A stretch of DNA of 64,000 nucleotides from Microbulbifer sp. TB1203 (GCF_030997045.1 NZ_CP116899.1:4984001-5048000), one strand, 5' to 3'; shown: positions 6,326 to 14,573, counted from the first letter of the stretch. Notes: a model not told the origin generated them from the letters alone. Numbers and translations: made by a program.

Positions 6326-7729
6326 TCAATTGTCAACAAACTTTGCTTCTATTGCTGTATTTTTACCATCAATAGTTACAACATTATCCGCAACTCCTGA
6401 GACCCAGTCTCCATCTACAAAAGCTTCATATTGTCGTTGGTTAAATGGCACTTCACCATATAGCTCTCTGACTCCAGCTTCATAACTTTGCCCTAGATCA
6501 ATGGCCCGGGCTCCGTCAACGGGCACTGCATCTGTCGTTGGAAATGCAAGATTACCCGCAGCTTCTGCAGTTTCCTCTATTCTAGCTGGATGATTCGGTT
6601 CATCAACGATTTTTTTGCTATCTACAACCTCGTCAACAGGGAGGTCATCAAATGAACGGCTTGGCCCACTGTCTCCTCTGGTCGTACTCCGGCGCAATAG
6701 TTGCTTGGCCTTCTTGACCTGCTTCGCAAACTCCATCAACAAGTCACCCACCTTGCGGAACTTGGCAAGGTGCCTGGCCTGGCTGGCGGCGCTGGCTGCG
6801 AGGCCGGCGCCGGCGGTGACGGCGGCCAGGACAATGGTGAACAGGATCTCGAAGGCGGCGCTGCCGGAGAGGTTGGTGAGCTCTATGGCGTGCTGGGCGT
6901 TGACGTAGTCCTTGGCAAAACGGATGAGTTCCGCCCGCAGGGCCGGACTTTCCCAAACCAGATCGGCGATTTCCATTGCCTGATCGAATTGTTCCTGGGT
7001 AATGGCGGTGGGATCGAAGCCCAGAGCTTGCACCAGCTCGCGCTTTTCTCCCTTCAGGTGTTCATCGACATAGGCAGTGAGGATGTTCTCGCCGTTTTCC
7101 CGGCTGCGCTGCAGGGCACGGTGGCTGGCGTGCATGCTGCGCAGAAGGCGCTGGGTGGGGTTGATGACGTCATTGACTTCCTTGGCCCACTTGGCGAGGT
7201 CGACGCCGGCGTTCCAGAGGCCGTTGAAAAAGGCGCCGGTGTAGATGAGGGCGCGGTTGACGCGGGATTCCTGGGCCAGCCTCTGCGCATGTTGGGCGGC
7301 CTCGGCCCTTTCCTGGGCGATGATCTGTCGGAGGGCCATGCGTATCTTTTGCAGCAACTGGGATTGCTGTTCCGCCAGTTCGTCTTCGCCGGGGGGATTT
7401 TCCTCGATGATCAGGCGCTGTTGGGCCAGGGCGAGGTAGATTCTTTTCCCCGGGTCGCTGAAAAAGGCCGGCGCACCCGCGTAGGGATCGAACGGGAGGG
7501 TACTTTCAAACTGGCGTCGGTAATGGGGATTGGTAGGATCGGGGAGCGCTTGGGCGAAGCCGAGAAACTTTTGGCAGACCTGCTCAAGCACCGCATCGTC
7601 GAAACTCTGCAGCAATGGCAGGTCGACAAAATGCTCAGTGAAGCCCTGAGGGAGATGCGGCGGATAGTACCATCCTTCTCTTACGCGATAGCGTACCCCC
7701 TGCCGATTCTCAATGTTCAAGTACGACAT
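6326..7729 (-). CDS. Polymorphic toxin, restriction-endonuclease-fold C-terminal domain, truncated by a nonsense codon
   Basis: 467 aa up to TGA. The N-terminal ~150 residues (MSYLNIENRQGVRYRV, WYYPPHLPQG) look like a trafficking domain. A helical middle follows, with AFFNGLWNAGVDLAKWAKEV and a hydrophobic stretch near 300-325 (ILFTIVLAAVTAGAGLAASA). A linker leads to the toxin domain GVADNVVTIDG...AIEAKF, which fits a PD-(D/E)xK nuclease core. No signal peptide. The overall design resembles type VI-type polymorphic effectors. The last 72 residues are lost (6107-6325), so activity may be impaired even though the E-x-K residues remain. The immunity gene follows downstream. Confidence 0.75.
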   Translation of the reverse strand: MSYLNIENRQGVRYRVREGWYYPPHLPQGFTEHFVDLPLLQSFDDAVLEQVCQKFLGFAQALPDPTNPHYRRQFESTLPFDPYAGAPAFFSDPGKRIYLALAQQRLIIEENPPGEDELAEQQSQLLQKIRMALRQIIAQERAEAAQHAQRLAQESRVNRALIYTGAFFNGLWNAGVDLAKWAKEVNDVINPTQRLLRSMHASHRALQRSRENGENILTAYVDEHLKGEKRELVQALGFDPTAITQEQFDQAMEIADLVWESPALRAELIRFAKDYVNAQHAIELTNLSGSAAFEILFTIVLAAVTAGAGLAASAASQARHLAKFRKVGDLLMEFAKQVKKAKQLLRRSTTRGDSGPSRSFDDLPVDEVVDSKKIVDEPNHPARIEETAEAAGNLAFPTTDAVPVDGARAIDLGQSYEAGVRELYGEVPFNQRQYEAFVDGDWVSGVADNVVTIDGKNTAIEAKFVDN

Positions 7730-7828
7730 GTCCGTGTCTTATGGTTGCTCTGTTTGATGGCGATGGTAAGGCAAAGTTTGTGGCTAAACTTGGTCTCAGA
7801 ATGGAAGGTTGTGGGTGTTGGGGAGGCT

Positions 7829-7856
7829 GATCGCGGCCATGGGCCGCTCCTACAGA
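7829..7856. repeat. REP class 1, single
   Basis: GATCGCGGCCATGGGCCGCTCCTACA, the right-hand half of the inverted REP pair seen elsewhere. It lies between the toxin gene and RNA copy C. Confidence 0.7.
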
Positions 7857-7877
7857 GAAGGGGGTGGTTGAAAATTC

Positions 7878-8251
7878 GTCAAACGTGTAATGGCGTGTAA
7901 TGGCGTGTGATCGACCTGTTATCGGTTTATCCGTAGAGTAGCGCCCGGGTTGAGGAGCACAGCGTCGCTCAGTTGTTCAGGCGACCGGTCTATGGATGGA
8001 CTCTCCTCGATACCGCATCCGATGGACCGGATGTCGTGCCGCACAGGCGCGGCCCGGGTAGGAAGCCATTCAGCGCCAGCTGAATTGCCAGGCCGGCTGG
8101 GTATACACAGAGCCTACGTCTGCCCAGCTTGGGAATGGGCCTGGCCGCGGAGCACGGATGCTCCCTTCGCTCTTGATAGTGTTGTTGTAACCGTCCGATG
8201 GTTGGGACCATCATTTTGAGCCGGCAGTGATTTGTGTTGCCGGCATTTTTC
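7878..8251 (+). ncRNA. Structured repeat RNA, copy C
   Basis: The same ~375-nt element as copies A, B and D, with stems TGAGGAG / CTCCTCG, CATCC / GGATG, ATTCAGC / GCTGAAT and GCTGGG / CCCAGC, and the final hairpin GCCGGCAGTGATTTGTGTTG closed by CCGGC and TTTTT. Here it is divergent from the toxin gene instead of a peptide array. Confidence 0.6.
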
Positions 8252-8322
8252 ATTCGGGCCATCCCTGGCCCTCACCTGCGGGCAGCCTCCGGCTGTACAA
8301 AACGGCTGTCCTGCCTTTTCTC
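8252..8322. repeat. Dispersed repeat 'E', single copy
   Basis: ATTCGGGCCATCCCTGGCCC, GCGGGCAGCCTCCGGCTGTA and AAAACGGCTGTCCTGCCTTTT directly follow the terminator of RNA copy C. Two tandem copies follow RNA copy D (11108-11250). The rest of 8322-8670 contains no gene I can support; a 70-codon plus-strand frame at 8391-8603 shows no SD and no familiar motif. Confidence 0.6.
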
Positions 8323-8670
8323 TTTATAGCCGAAGCCGAGTGAGAAGCTGATAGGGTGCTGCGCTGGCAAAGATCGGGTTTTGAAGCGGAGTGGCAAAAC
8401 TGATAATTCGCAAGCAGTTCACAGCACACTCACCATCCACCGAAGTTCACCTCACCGAATACCCACAGTCCGTCTCGGATACCAAGGGTTCGTCTCACAG
8501 TTCGGGAAATAGGTTGGAAGCTACCGTTGTCCAGGTTCCGAGAATCATGGGATTGGTGATTGGACGGCGGGCCGGACAGGTTTTGCGCAGCGGTGTCAAA
8601 TAGCATCGCCGAGATGCCGCTAAGCCTCGCGTAAACCTGCGAAGACGTTCTTTACAGGAAAAGCAAAAGC

Positions 8671-9659
8671 TCAGGGAACGGTGGGTGGAGAGAGATAGCG
8701 TTCGCAGTCTCGGACTCCCTGTGCCCAACACTTGCCGAGCTGTGCACAGGCGCGGCGAAGGGCATGGGCGGAGCCCACCAGCGTTTTGAAACGGCTCTCA
8801 AAATTACGGCTGAGATAGAGCCAGTGCCGGGGATCTATTTGCAATCTATCGAGAATCGGCGGCAGCTGTTCGGAGATGGCCCCGCGCTTGTCTTCACGCA
8901 GACATCGCCCGGTCCAATCCACTAGCTCCAGATAGTCTTGTAGCCTGAAGGGTAGCCCTGCTGGCATGGGCTCTCGGGGGTTGCCAACAAACGGAAACAG
9001 GGCCTGCGGTTGCCGGCGAATTTTTGCGGCCTTGATGCGCCGCTGGACGGAAGTGTGGTCCGATGTCTCCGGCGATTCGGCCATCTTCGCGCGAATCGGG
9101 TTGAGATCGACATAGGCCAGGCAGGCAGCCAGAGCCCCCTCGTCCAGCAGTGCCTGGGACTTGAAGCGGCCTTCCCAAAAGCGGCCGGTGCACTGGTCCT
9201 CCCGATTGGCCTCGCGGGCGATGGTCTCGTTCAGCATGCGCATAAACCAGCTGATATCCATGAGCCGTGCCCGCCAGACCTCCGCCAACTCGGCAAGCCT
9301 TGCCAGTTCAGCCGCATCCAGGGCCTCATTGCGGGCGAAGCGATTGGAGAGCGGAGAACCCTTGCACAGCTGGTGCCAACGCTCCACGACCTCGCGCAGC
9401 TCCCAGGCGGCAGCCTGCGCCGCGTCCACGTGGAGTACCACATGGTAGTGATTGCTCATCACCGCATAGGCACCGATGTCCAAGGCGAATATCCGGGACA
9501 ATTCCAGCATCTTGTCTTCGATCCATTGACGACGGTGCTCGAAGCATTGCCCGGTACGCTCGTCTCGCCCGCACAGAAAGGCGGGCGCACGCAGCGGGAG
9601 ATGCAGTGGTAGTAAGGAGTGGCTTCAAGGGATATCAGTGCTTTGCGCGGGAGTCCCAT
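8671..9659 (-). pseudogene. REP-associated tyrosine transposase (RAYT), frameshifted
   Basis: IS200/IS605-like Y1 transposase of the REP-associated type. The start MGLPRKALISLEATPYYHCI (9659) is in one frame. The rest, with the HUH-like SNHYHVVLHV, the FWEGRFKSQALLD block and the catalytic Tyr in AYVDLNPIRAKMA, continues in another frame down to 8671. The frames join near 9577-9590, where one base appears to be missing in a run of C and G (expected CVRRAFLCGRDERTGQCFEH). This enzyme class mobilises REP palindromes with a GTAG head, which are abundant here. A shorter product could start at 9510 but would lack the conserved N-terminus. Confidence 0.8.
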
Positions 9660-9747
9660 AGGTGGCTATCTATGTAGTTGGATGGATAACCAGTATTTTG
9701 CGCAGATCTGGACAGGCTGCAATAGGGCTGGCGCCATATGCTTTTTG

Positions 9748-9899
9748 TTTGGTGGGTGTCCAGAATCTTTTTTGTTTGGTGGGTGTCCAGTGTTTGGTGG
9801 GTGTCCAGAATCTTCTTTTGTTTGGTGGGTGTCCAGAATCTTTGGTGGGTGTCCAGAATCTTCCATATGCTTTTTGTTTGGTGGGTGTCCAGAATCTTG
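9748..9899. repeat. Minisatellite of TTTGGTGGGTGTCCAGAATC
   Basis: Six imperfect copies of a ~20-base unit (TGGTGGGTGTCCAGAATCTT) with two spacer types: a CATATGCTTTTTG block near both ends and shorter T-rich spacers. It starts about 90 bases upstream of the RAYT start. The minus strand reads as (PPN/T)xxDSGH repeats but has no SD. Purpose unknown; it may be a recognition region of the transposase. Confidence 0.75.
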
Positions 9900-9975
9900 C
9901 AAGCAGGTGATCGTATCCAGTGACATGAATCTGCTGACCCCAGCGCGTTAACGGTTTACTGGTGGGGCGCGGCCG

Positions 9976-10120
9976 CTTTTGTTTGGGCGCTATTTCGGTG
10001 GGATGGAAGCAGCAATAGCATTCGGCCTTGTGGGGAAGGGGTAAAATGTCGGAAAGTCTGGGGAGATGTGGAGGACGGGGTTGAGGCGATCCGGCAACTG
10101 CCGGATCGCCCTTCAATAGC
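9976..10120. repeat. Module downstream of array D (related to 1949-2075)
   Basis: TTGGGCGCTATTTCGGTGGG opens the block, as at 1949, and GCGATCCGGCAACTGCCGGA, paired with TCGC, closes it. Compared with the other copy, the last hairpin keeps its AACT loop and extends its stem with different bases. Confidence 0.5.
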
Positions 10121-10136
10121 CGGTCTGGAGCGGTGC

Positions 10137-10193
10137 TTAGCCCGGCTCTATTGCTACTTCTGGGCCAGCTTTTACCTGAGATTTGGCTTTCAT
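10137..10193 (-). CDS. Micro-gene D1, KSQVKAG peptide, 18 aa
   Basis: ATG with SD AAAAGGAAAA. It encodes MKAKSQVKAGPEVAIEPG. Last unit of the two-gene array D. Confidence 0.65.
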   Translation of the reverse strand: MKAKSQVKAGPEVAIEPG

Positions 10194-10248
10194 GGCAATT
10201 TTCCTTTTCTATGAGATTTGAGTTTCAGTGGTTGTGCAGTGGCTGAGC

Positions 10249-10305
10249 TTATAGCGGATCTACTTCTACTCTCGGGCCGGCTTTCACTTGAGACTTGGCT
10301 TTCAT
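10249..10305 (-). CDS. Micro-gene D2, KSQVKAG peptide, 18 aa
   Basis: ATG with SD AAAGGAGAGACGTT. It encodes MKAKSQVKAGPRVEVDPL. First unit of array D. The core is unchanged while the tail differs from all units of A and B. Confidence 0.66.
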   Translation of the reverse strand: MKAKSQVKAGPRVEVDPL

Positions 10306-10331
10306 AACGTCTCTCCTTTCGTTTTTGGTTT

Positions 10332-10455
10332 GGATAGATACCTGAGCTGCCCGCGTTCCCTGAAAAAAGGGGTTGCCGGCGCACTCACCACAAAAGACTA
10401 CCCGCTTTGCCCGGCCGAGTCACCCCTGCCGGCCGTCAAAAAACGAAACTGTGAA
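10332..10455 (-). promoter_or_regulatory. Conserved leader of peptide array D
   Basis: Third copy of the block found before arrays A and B (GATACCTGAGCTGCCCGCG, CCCGCTTTGCCCGGCCGAGT, GTCAAAAAACGAAACTGTG on the plus strand). The stretch 10455-10737 contains a further part shared with 3345-3580 and no gene I trust. Confidence 0.5.
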
Positions 10456-10673
10456 ATGATCCCAGTGGCCCCTGTTAATCAGGGATACGTAAATCACCGG
10501 CAGGGTGCGCACGCGCCTCTTTTCCCAGCCATCCCAGGCGCAGGGTTTTCGGGCAGCTCTTTGTCCAGCACACCAGTTCGGCACCCTGCAGCAGTGCGCG
10601 GGCGATATACAAGCGGCTCCTTGTTAAGGGGTAAAGCGAAAGCGTGTCGATCGTCCTGGGTTGGGGCCACTGA

Positions 10674-10704
10674 TGGGCACGCTTCGCTTTGCCCATCCTA
10701 CAAA
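10674..10704. repeat. REP class 2, single
   Basis: GATGGGCACGCTTCGCTTTGCCCATCCTAC. The same unit occupies the same place before RNA copy B (3513-3546). Confidence 0.65.
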
Positions 10705-10737
10705 AGATTGTTCGCCGGCTGTGAGTGGTTAAAAAGA

Positions 10738-11109
10738 CGCCAAACCTGTAATGGCGTGTAATGGCGTGTGATCGACCTGTTATCGGTTTATCCGTAAAGT
10801 AGCGCTCCGGGTTGAGGGCCATAGCGCCGCCGTGGTGTGCAGACGGCCGGTCTATGGGCACTCCTCAACCGCATCCGATGGACTGGATGCCGTGCCGTAC
10901 GCGGCGCGGCTCGGGTAGGAAGCCCTTCAGCGCCAGCTGAATTGCCAGGCCGGCTGGGTATACACAGAGTACGTCTGCCCAGCTTGGGAATGGGCCTGGC
11001 CGCGGGGCACGGATGCTCCCTTCGCTCTTGATAGTGTTGTTGTAACCGTCTGATGGTTGGGACCATCATTTTGAGCCGGCAGTGACACGGTTGCTGCCGG
11101 CTGTTTTTG
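10738..11109 (+). ncRNA. Structured repeat RNA, copy D
   Basis: Stems GGTTGAGG / CCTCAACC, CATCC / GGATG, GCCGTGCCG / CGGCGCGGC and ATTCAGC-type are visible. It ends with GATGGTTGGGACCATCATTT and then GCCGGCAGTGACACGGTTGC, TGCCGGC and TTTTT. Divergent from array D, exactly as copy B is from array B. Confidence 0.62.
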
Positions 11110-11250
11110 ATTCGGACCATCCATGGCCCTCACCCTGCGGGCAGCCTTCGGCTGTCCAAAACGACGGTCGTGCCGTTTTGTGATTCGGGCCATCCGTGCG
11201 CTCACCCTTTGGGTAGCCTCCGGCTGTCCAAAGCGGTGGTCCTGTCGTTT
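11108..11250. repeat. Dispersed repeat 'E', two tandem copies
   Basis: Two ~70-base units (GATTCGGACCATCCATGGCC... and GATTCGGGCCATCCGTGCGC...), each with a GGGCAGCC(T)(T/C)CGGCTGTCC core and a final AAAACGACGGTCGTGCCGTT-type hairpin. The same unit lies at 8252-8322, and looser relatives near 25270, 26711 and 29390. Confidence 0.65.
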
Positions 11251-11329
11251 TGCCCTTTGACAGGGCACAATAAACACAAGCGCGCTCCCAGTGCGCGAAA
11301 ATAATATTGATACTAGGGAGGAATACCCA

Positions 11330-11809
11330 ATGCTGAATCCAGCACAAACAAAAACCATCGATGTAAATAGTGGGGAACTGGTAACCTATGAGTTTACCGT
11401 CAAGCCAGTGGCGGATGAGGGGAAGGTCTGGGCGATCGAGGATGCCGGCGGAAATCTGATCGACGATATTGTGGCGGTGTTCAAGAGTATTGAGGGATCA
11501 GGGCATGGCTATGGCTGTGCGGAGTTGAAGTTTACCCTTGAGGGAGCTGGTTGGGAGTGGGACTGGAAGTCTTGCGGGCGCAGGCGCCTGCCCGGTATCC
11601 AGTTCTGTGAGCGGCCGACGCAGCGCCGTTGCCGTTGTGAGTTTCAGGCCTTTATTGATGAGGATAATGCGCAGGTTTTGTATGTGGACCTGGATCCCAA
11701 GCATAAGGAGGATGGGTGCCGCCGCGAGTACAAGTATTGTTGGGTGGCGAGATATAATGGTAGGAAGTTTAAATCTGCAGATCCAAGAGTGGAAATTGAG
11801 CCCCAATAG
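11330..11809 (+). CDS. Hypothetical cysteine-rich protein, 159 aa
   Basis: The start at 11330 is chosen for the SD AGGGAGG eight bases upstream; a longer frame from 11291 has none. The protein begins MLNPAQTKTIDVNSGELVTY and carries six cysteines and a basic patch in the middle (KSCGRRRLPGIQFCERPTQR, RCRCEFQAFI), then an acidic and an aromatic-rich end. No signal peptide or membrane segment. I do not recognise the family. It converges on the kinase gene at 11813 with 3 bases between stops, and follows RNA copy D, so it may belong to either neighbourhood. Confidence 0.7.
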   Translation: MLNPAQTKTIDVNSGELVTYEFTVKPVADEGKVWAIEDAGGNLIDDIVAVFKSIEGSGHGYGCAELKFTLEGAGWEWDWKSCGRRRLPGIQFCERPTQRRCRCEFQAFIDEDNAQVLYVDLDPKHKEDGCRREYKYCWVARYNGRKFKSADPRVEIEPQ

Positions 11810-11812
11810 GAA

Positions 11813-14341
11813 TTAGTGGCAGAGAGCTTCAACCACCTTTTTGGATATTTCTGGATGGGGGCACAGTTGGTGAAAGACCGGTAGGGAAAACCAATCTGCT
11901 CCCATTCCTTGCACTAACAGCTGTTCAATATGGTAACTGGCTGAGCGAAATTCTCCTGCCAGTATATAAATTTGAGCAGAATAGTATTTCACGTATGTAT
12001 CATCTGGTGCCTCTCGGCTAAGTTGATGAGCTAGAGTGATTGCTTCCGAAATGTTACCCAAGTAAGCTTGAGCAACTGAGCGGTAGCTTCTCTCTCTAAT
12101 GCCGTATTTTTCAGCTGTTAATTTTTCTATTTTACGGAAATACTTCTCAGCTTTTTCTTTATCTCCTTTCATTAAATGTACCTCGGCGAGGTTATATATC
12201 GGTAATAGGTTGTTGGGTGCCATTTGCATTGCGTTAGTATATGAGCTTAGAGCCAAATCATATTGTTCTTGTAGAAAATAAGCTACCCCCAGATTAGAAT
12301 GCGTTCTCCAGTTGCGTAGATGAAGCGGAATACTGTTTATGGCTGATTCTGCGGCCACATATTTTCCCATTTCGATATTGATTGCTCCCAGAGTGGCATA
12401 AGATGCCCAGTGTTCAGGGAAGCGTGTAATGACACTATTTAGGGTCTGCTCTGCCTGCTGGTAATCGCCGCTGCCGAATTGATTCATCGCAACTAGATAG
12501 AAATTTTCTGCGGATGGATTTAGTTTTGCTGCCTTATGGGCATATTGAATTCCGTCCTTGTATTCTCCTTGCATATACAAAAAGCGTGCATACTTGTTGA
12601 GCAATTGTGCTGGAGGGTAATCCAGTTCTAGCAGCCTGCTTAGGAGTCTGTTAAATGCTGCTCGATCGTTATCATAGCTGCGCAGCCAAAGCTCCAGTTC
12701 GAGAGTGGTGGTCTCATCTATATTGCGAAGCTTGGCGCGCTCCAGTACCGTTAGTCCGGACTGGATATAATTAAAATTATCTGAAGTAACATAGAGGTTT
12801 GTTGCTACACTGGTATACGCTCGGTAGAGGTTGGCGTTATCCAGATACCGCAACACCAACTCCTCCATTACTTTAAGATCGTTCTCTTCTAGATCCTTAC
12901 TGTCCGCTCGTGCCACTATCTCCAGATAGCGTCGATAATCCTTATCACTCATCAAACCTTGTTCAGTCTCATGCTTGAGATAGGCCTGCTCAAACAAATG
13001 CGCACTGGCCTCGCTGATCTGATACTCAGACTCCTGCCGCTTCTGTGGCAAAAATGCAAAACTGGTCTGGTTCCTGATCAGATCGTCGGCTGCGCCCAAC
13101 CGCTGTATTTCGATTTCACAGCGGGTCCGCGCGCAGTGCAGATAGGAAACCAGCACGTCGGTTACGCCCTTCTCCCGCAGGGATTTGATCTGTGCTTCCA
13201 GGTCGTCCTCGGGCTTAGGGGTAAAAGCCACCAAGGCACTGCTTTTCAGATGTCCCACGGCGCCGGACAGCGCCTGCCGCACCAAGGTATCAGTAAGCTC
13301 CGGCGCCTCCCCCTCAATCTGCGCGGGCAGCACGGCAATATACTGCGGCTCCAGCCGATTCAGATAGCTCCAGCCCCAAACACCACCCGCGATTACAACA
13401 ACCGCCACGGCAAACGCGGCAACCTTACGCCAGTGATTATTGCGCGGCTTGCTGAGCAGCTGGGTGATAGTGGCAGAGAACTCCTCAGTATCCGCATCCG
13501 GTTCTCCCACGCGGTACATAAATTCCAGGGCATCGTAAACCAGCTGTGCACTCTCCGGCCGCTGGGTGGGGTCCTTGTGTAACAGTTTGTCCAGCAGCAC
13601 GGCCAGTGGCTCGGGGATTTTCGACCAGGCCTGTTGTGGTGCGGTATGGGGTTCGTTGATCACCCGGCCGGCCAGGGCCAGGAAGTTCCCCTCGCCGGCG
13701 TCGAAGGGTTTGGTGCCGCACAGGAGTTCGTAGGCGATGGTGCCCAGGCTGAACAGGTCGCTGCGCAGGTCCAGGGGTTTGCCCTGGATCTGTTCCGGGG
13801 ACATGGCGCCCAGGGTGCCGGCCACGTGATCTTCCTTGGTGAGGTTGAGATCCTGCTGGTCCTGGGATTTGGCGATGCCGAAGTCGGTGATCTTGGCTAC
13901 GCCGTTATTGGTGATCAGGATATTGTCGGGCTTGAGGTCGCGGTGGATGATGCCCAGGGCGTGGGCTTCGCCCAGGCCGTTGCAGATCTGCATCAGCAGG
14001 CCGATCTTTTCCCGCAGCGGTGCGATACGCTCGCGCATCCACTCGCGCAGGGTGGTGCCTTCCACGTATTCCATCACCAGGGCGATGCCGTCGTCTTCCT
14101 CCAGTACGTCGTAAAGCTGGACGATATTGCTGTGGTTGAGCTTGGCCAGCAGTTGGGCCTCGGACTGGATGCGGCCGCGGGCAGACGCGCTGGTGGCGTC
14201 GCGGCGAAGCTTCTTGATGGCCACCGGGCGGTCCAGTTTGGTGTCCTGCGCCAGGTAGACCACGCCCATGCCGCCGGCACCAAGGGTGCGGCCCAGCCGG
14301 TAGCGGCCTAACTGTATCTGTTCCGGTTCGGCGGTTTCCAT
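11813..14341 (-). CDS. Membrane Ser/Thr protein kinase with TPR-rich C-terminal half
   Basis: 842 aa. Hanks-type kinase domain at ~14-275: glycine loop GAGGMG 21-26, Lys43, HRDLKPDN from 133, DFG 153-155, and an APE-like SPEQ segment. One transmembrane helix lies at ~308-330 (VAAFAVAVVVIAGGVWGW). The remaining ~500 residues would be periplasmic and hold several TPR-like pairs (for example YAHKAAKLNPSAENFYLVAM, ALSSYTNAMQMAPNNLLPIY). It probably senses an envelope cue and phosphorylates cytoplasmic partners. Its close paralogue and an FHA protein lie upstream on the same strand. The gene end is AT-richer than its kinase part. Confidence 0.92.
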   Translation of the reverse strand: METAEPEQIQLGRYRLGRTLGAGGMGVVYLAQDTKLDRPVAIKKLRRDATSASARGRIQSEAQLLAKLNHSNIVQLYDVLEEDDGIALVMEYVEGTTLREWMRERIAPLREKIGLLMQICNGLGEAHALGIIHRDLKPDNILITNNGVAKITDFGIAKSQDQQDLNLTKEDHVAGTLGAMSPEQIQGKPLDLRSDLFSLGTIAYELLCGTKPFDAGEGNFLALAGRVINEPHTAPQQAWSKIPEPLAVLLDKLLHKDPTQRPESAQLVYDALEFMYRVGEPDADTEEFSATITQLLSKPRNNHWRKVAAFAVAVVVIAGGVWGWSYLNRLEPQYIAVLPAQIEGEAPELTDTLVRQALSGAVGHLKSSALVAFTPKPEDDLEAQIKSLREKGVTDVLVSYLHCARTRCEIEIQRLGAADDLIRNQTSFAFLPQKRQESEYQISEASAHLFEQAYLKHETEQGLMSDKDYRRYLEIVARADSKDLEENDLKVMEELVLRYLDNANLYRAYTSVATNLYVTSDNFNYIQSGLTVLERAKLRNIDETTTLELELWLRSYDNDRAAFNRLLSRLLELDYPPAQLLNKYARFLYMQGEYKDGIQYAHKAAKLNPSAENFYLVAMNQFGSGDYQQAEQTLNSVITRFPEHWASYATLGAINIEMGKYVAAESAINSIPLHLRNWRTHSNLGVAYFLQEQYDLALSSYTNAMQMAPNNLLPIYNLAEVHLMKGDKEKAEKYFRKIEKLTAEKYGIRERSYRSVAQAYLGNISEAITLAHQLSREAPDDTYVKYYSAQIYILAGEFRSASYHIEQLLVQGMGADWFSLPVFHQLCPHPEISKKVVEALCH

Positions 14342-14366
14342 GGGTGTTTATTCTTTTTTCGGGGGT

Positions 14367-14403
14367 TGATGGGCACGTCGCTGCGCTCCTTTGCCCATCC
14401 TAC
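14367..14403. repeat. REP class 2 between the two kinase genes
   Basis: GATGGGCACGTCGCTGCGCT followed by CCTTTGCCCATCCTAC. The 232-base gap between the kinase genes also has a half REP (GCCAGCAGGCTCCTACAG) near 14548. These could attenuate transcription between the two genes. Confidence 0.65.
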
Positions 14404-14573
14404 GGTGTTGGCCTTATGGGTGTCTGCAGGCTGGCGCGTATTGTCGCACTTTGCCCGGATTTTTGCATTTGCCGAGCGCATGCCTGTGCTCGGTCCTTCG
14501 GTCAGACTTCGCTGCGCCGAATCGCTTCGGGCGATTTGATCGCGTGCCAGCAGGCTCCTACAGTCGGATTTTT

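Noticed and set aside
8391..8603. 70-codon plus-strand frame between repeat E and the RAYT gene
   Set aside because: No SD, no recognisable motif, and GC pattern without codon bias.
9738..9923. CRISPR array at the GGTGGGTGTCC repeats
   Set aside because: Spacers are short, repeated and T-rich, repeat length is about 20, and no cas genes are near.
9666..10116. Minus-strand repeat protein (SGHPPN repeats) over the minisatellite
   Set aside because: No SD or convincing start, and every frame of a short tandem repeat tends to be open.
13634..14311. Long plus-strand frames antisense to the kinases, ectB, ask and others
   Set aside because: These are usual high-GC shadow frames opposite well supported genes.
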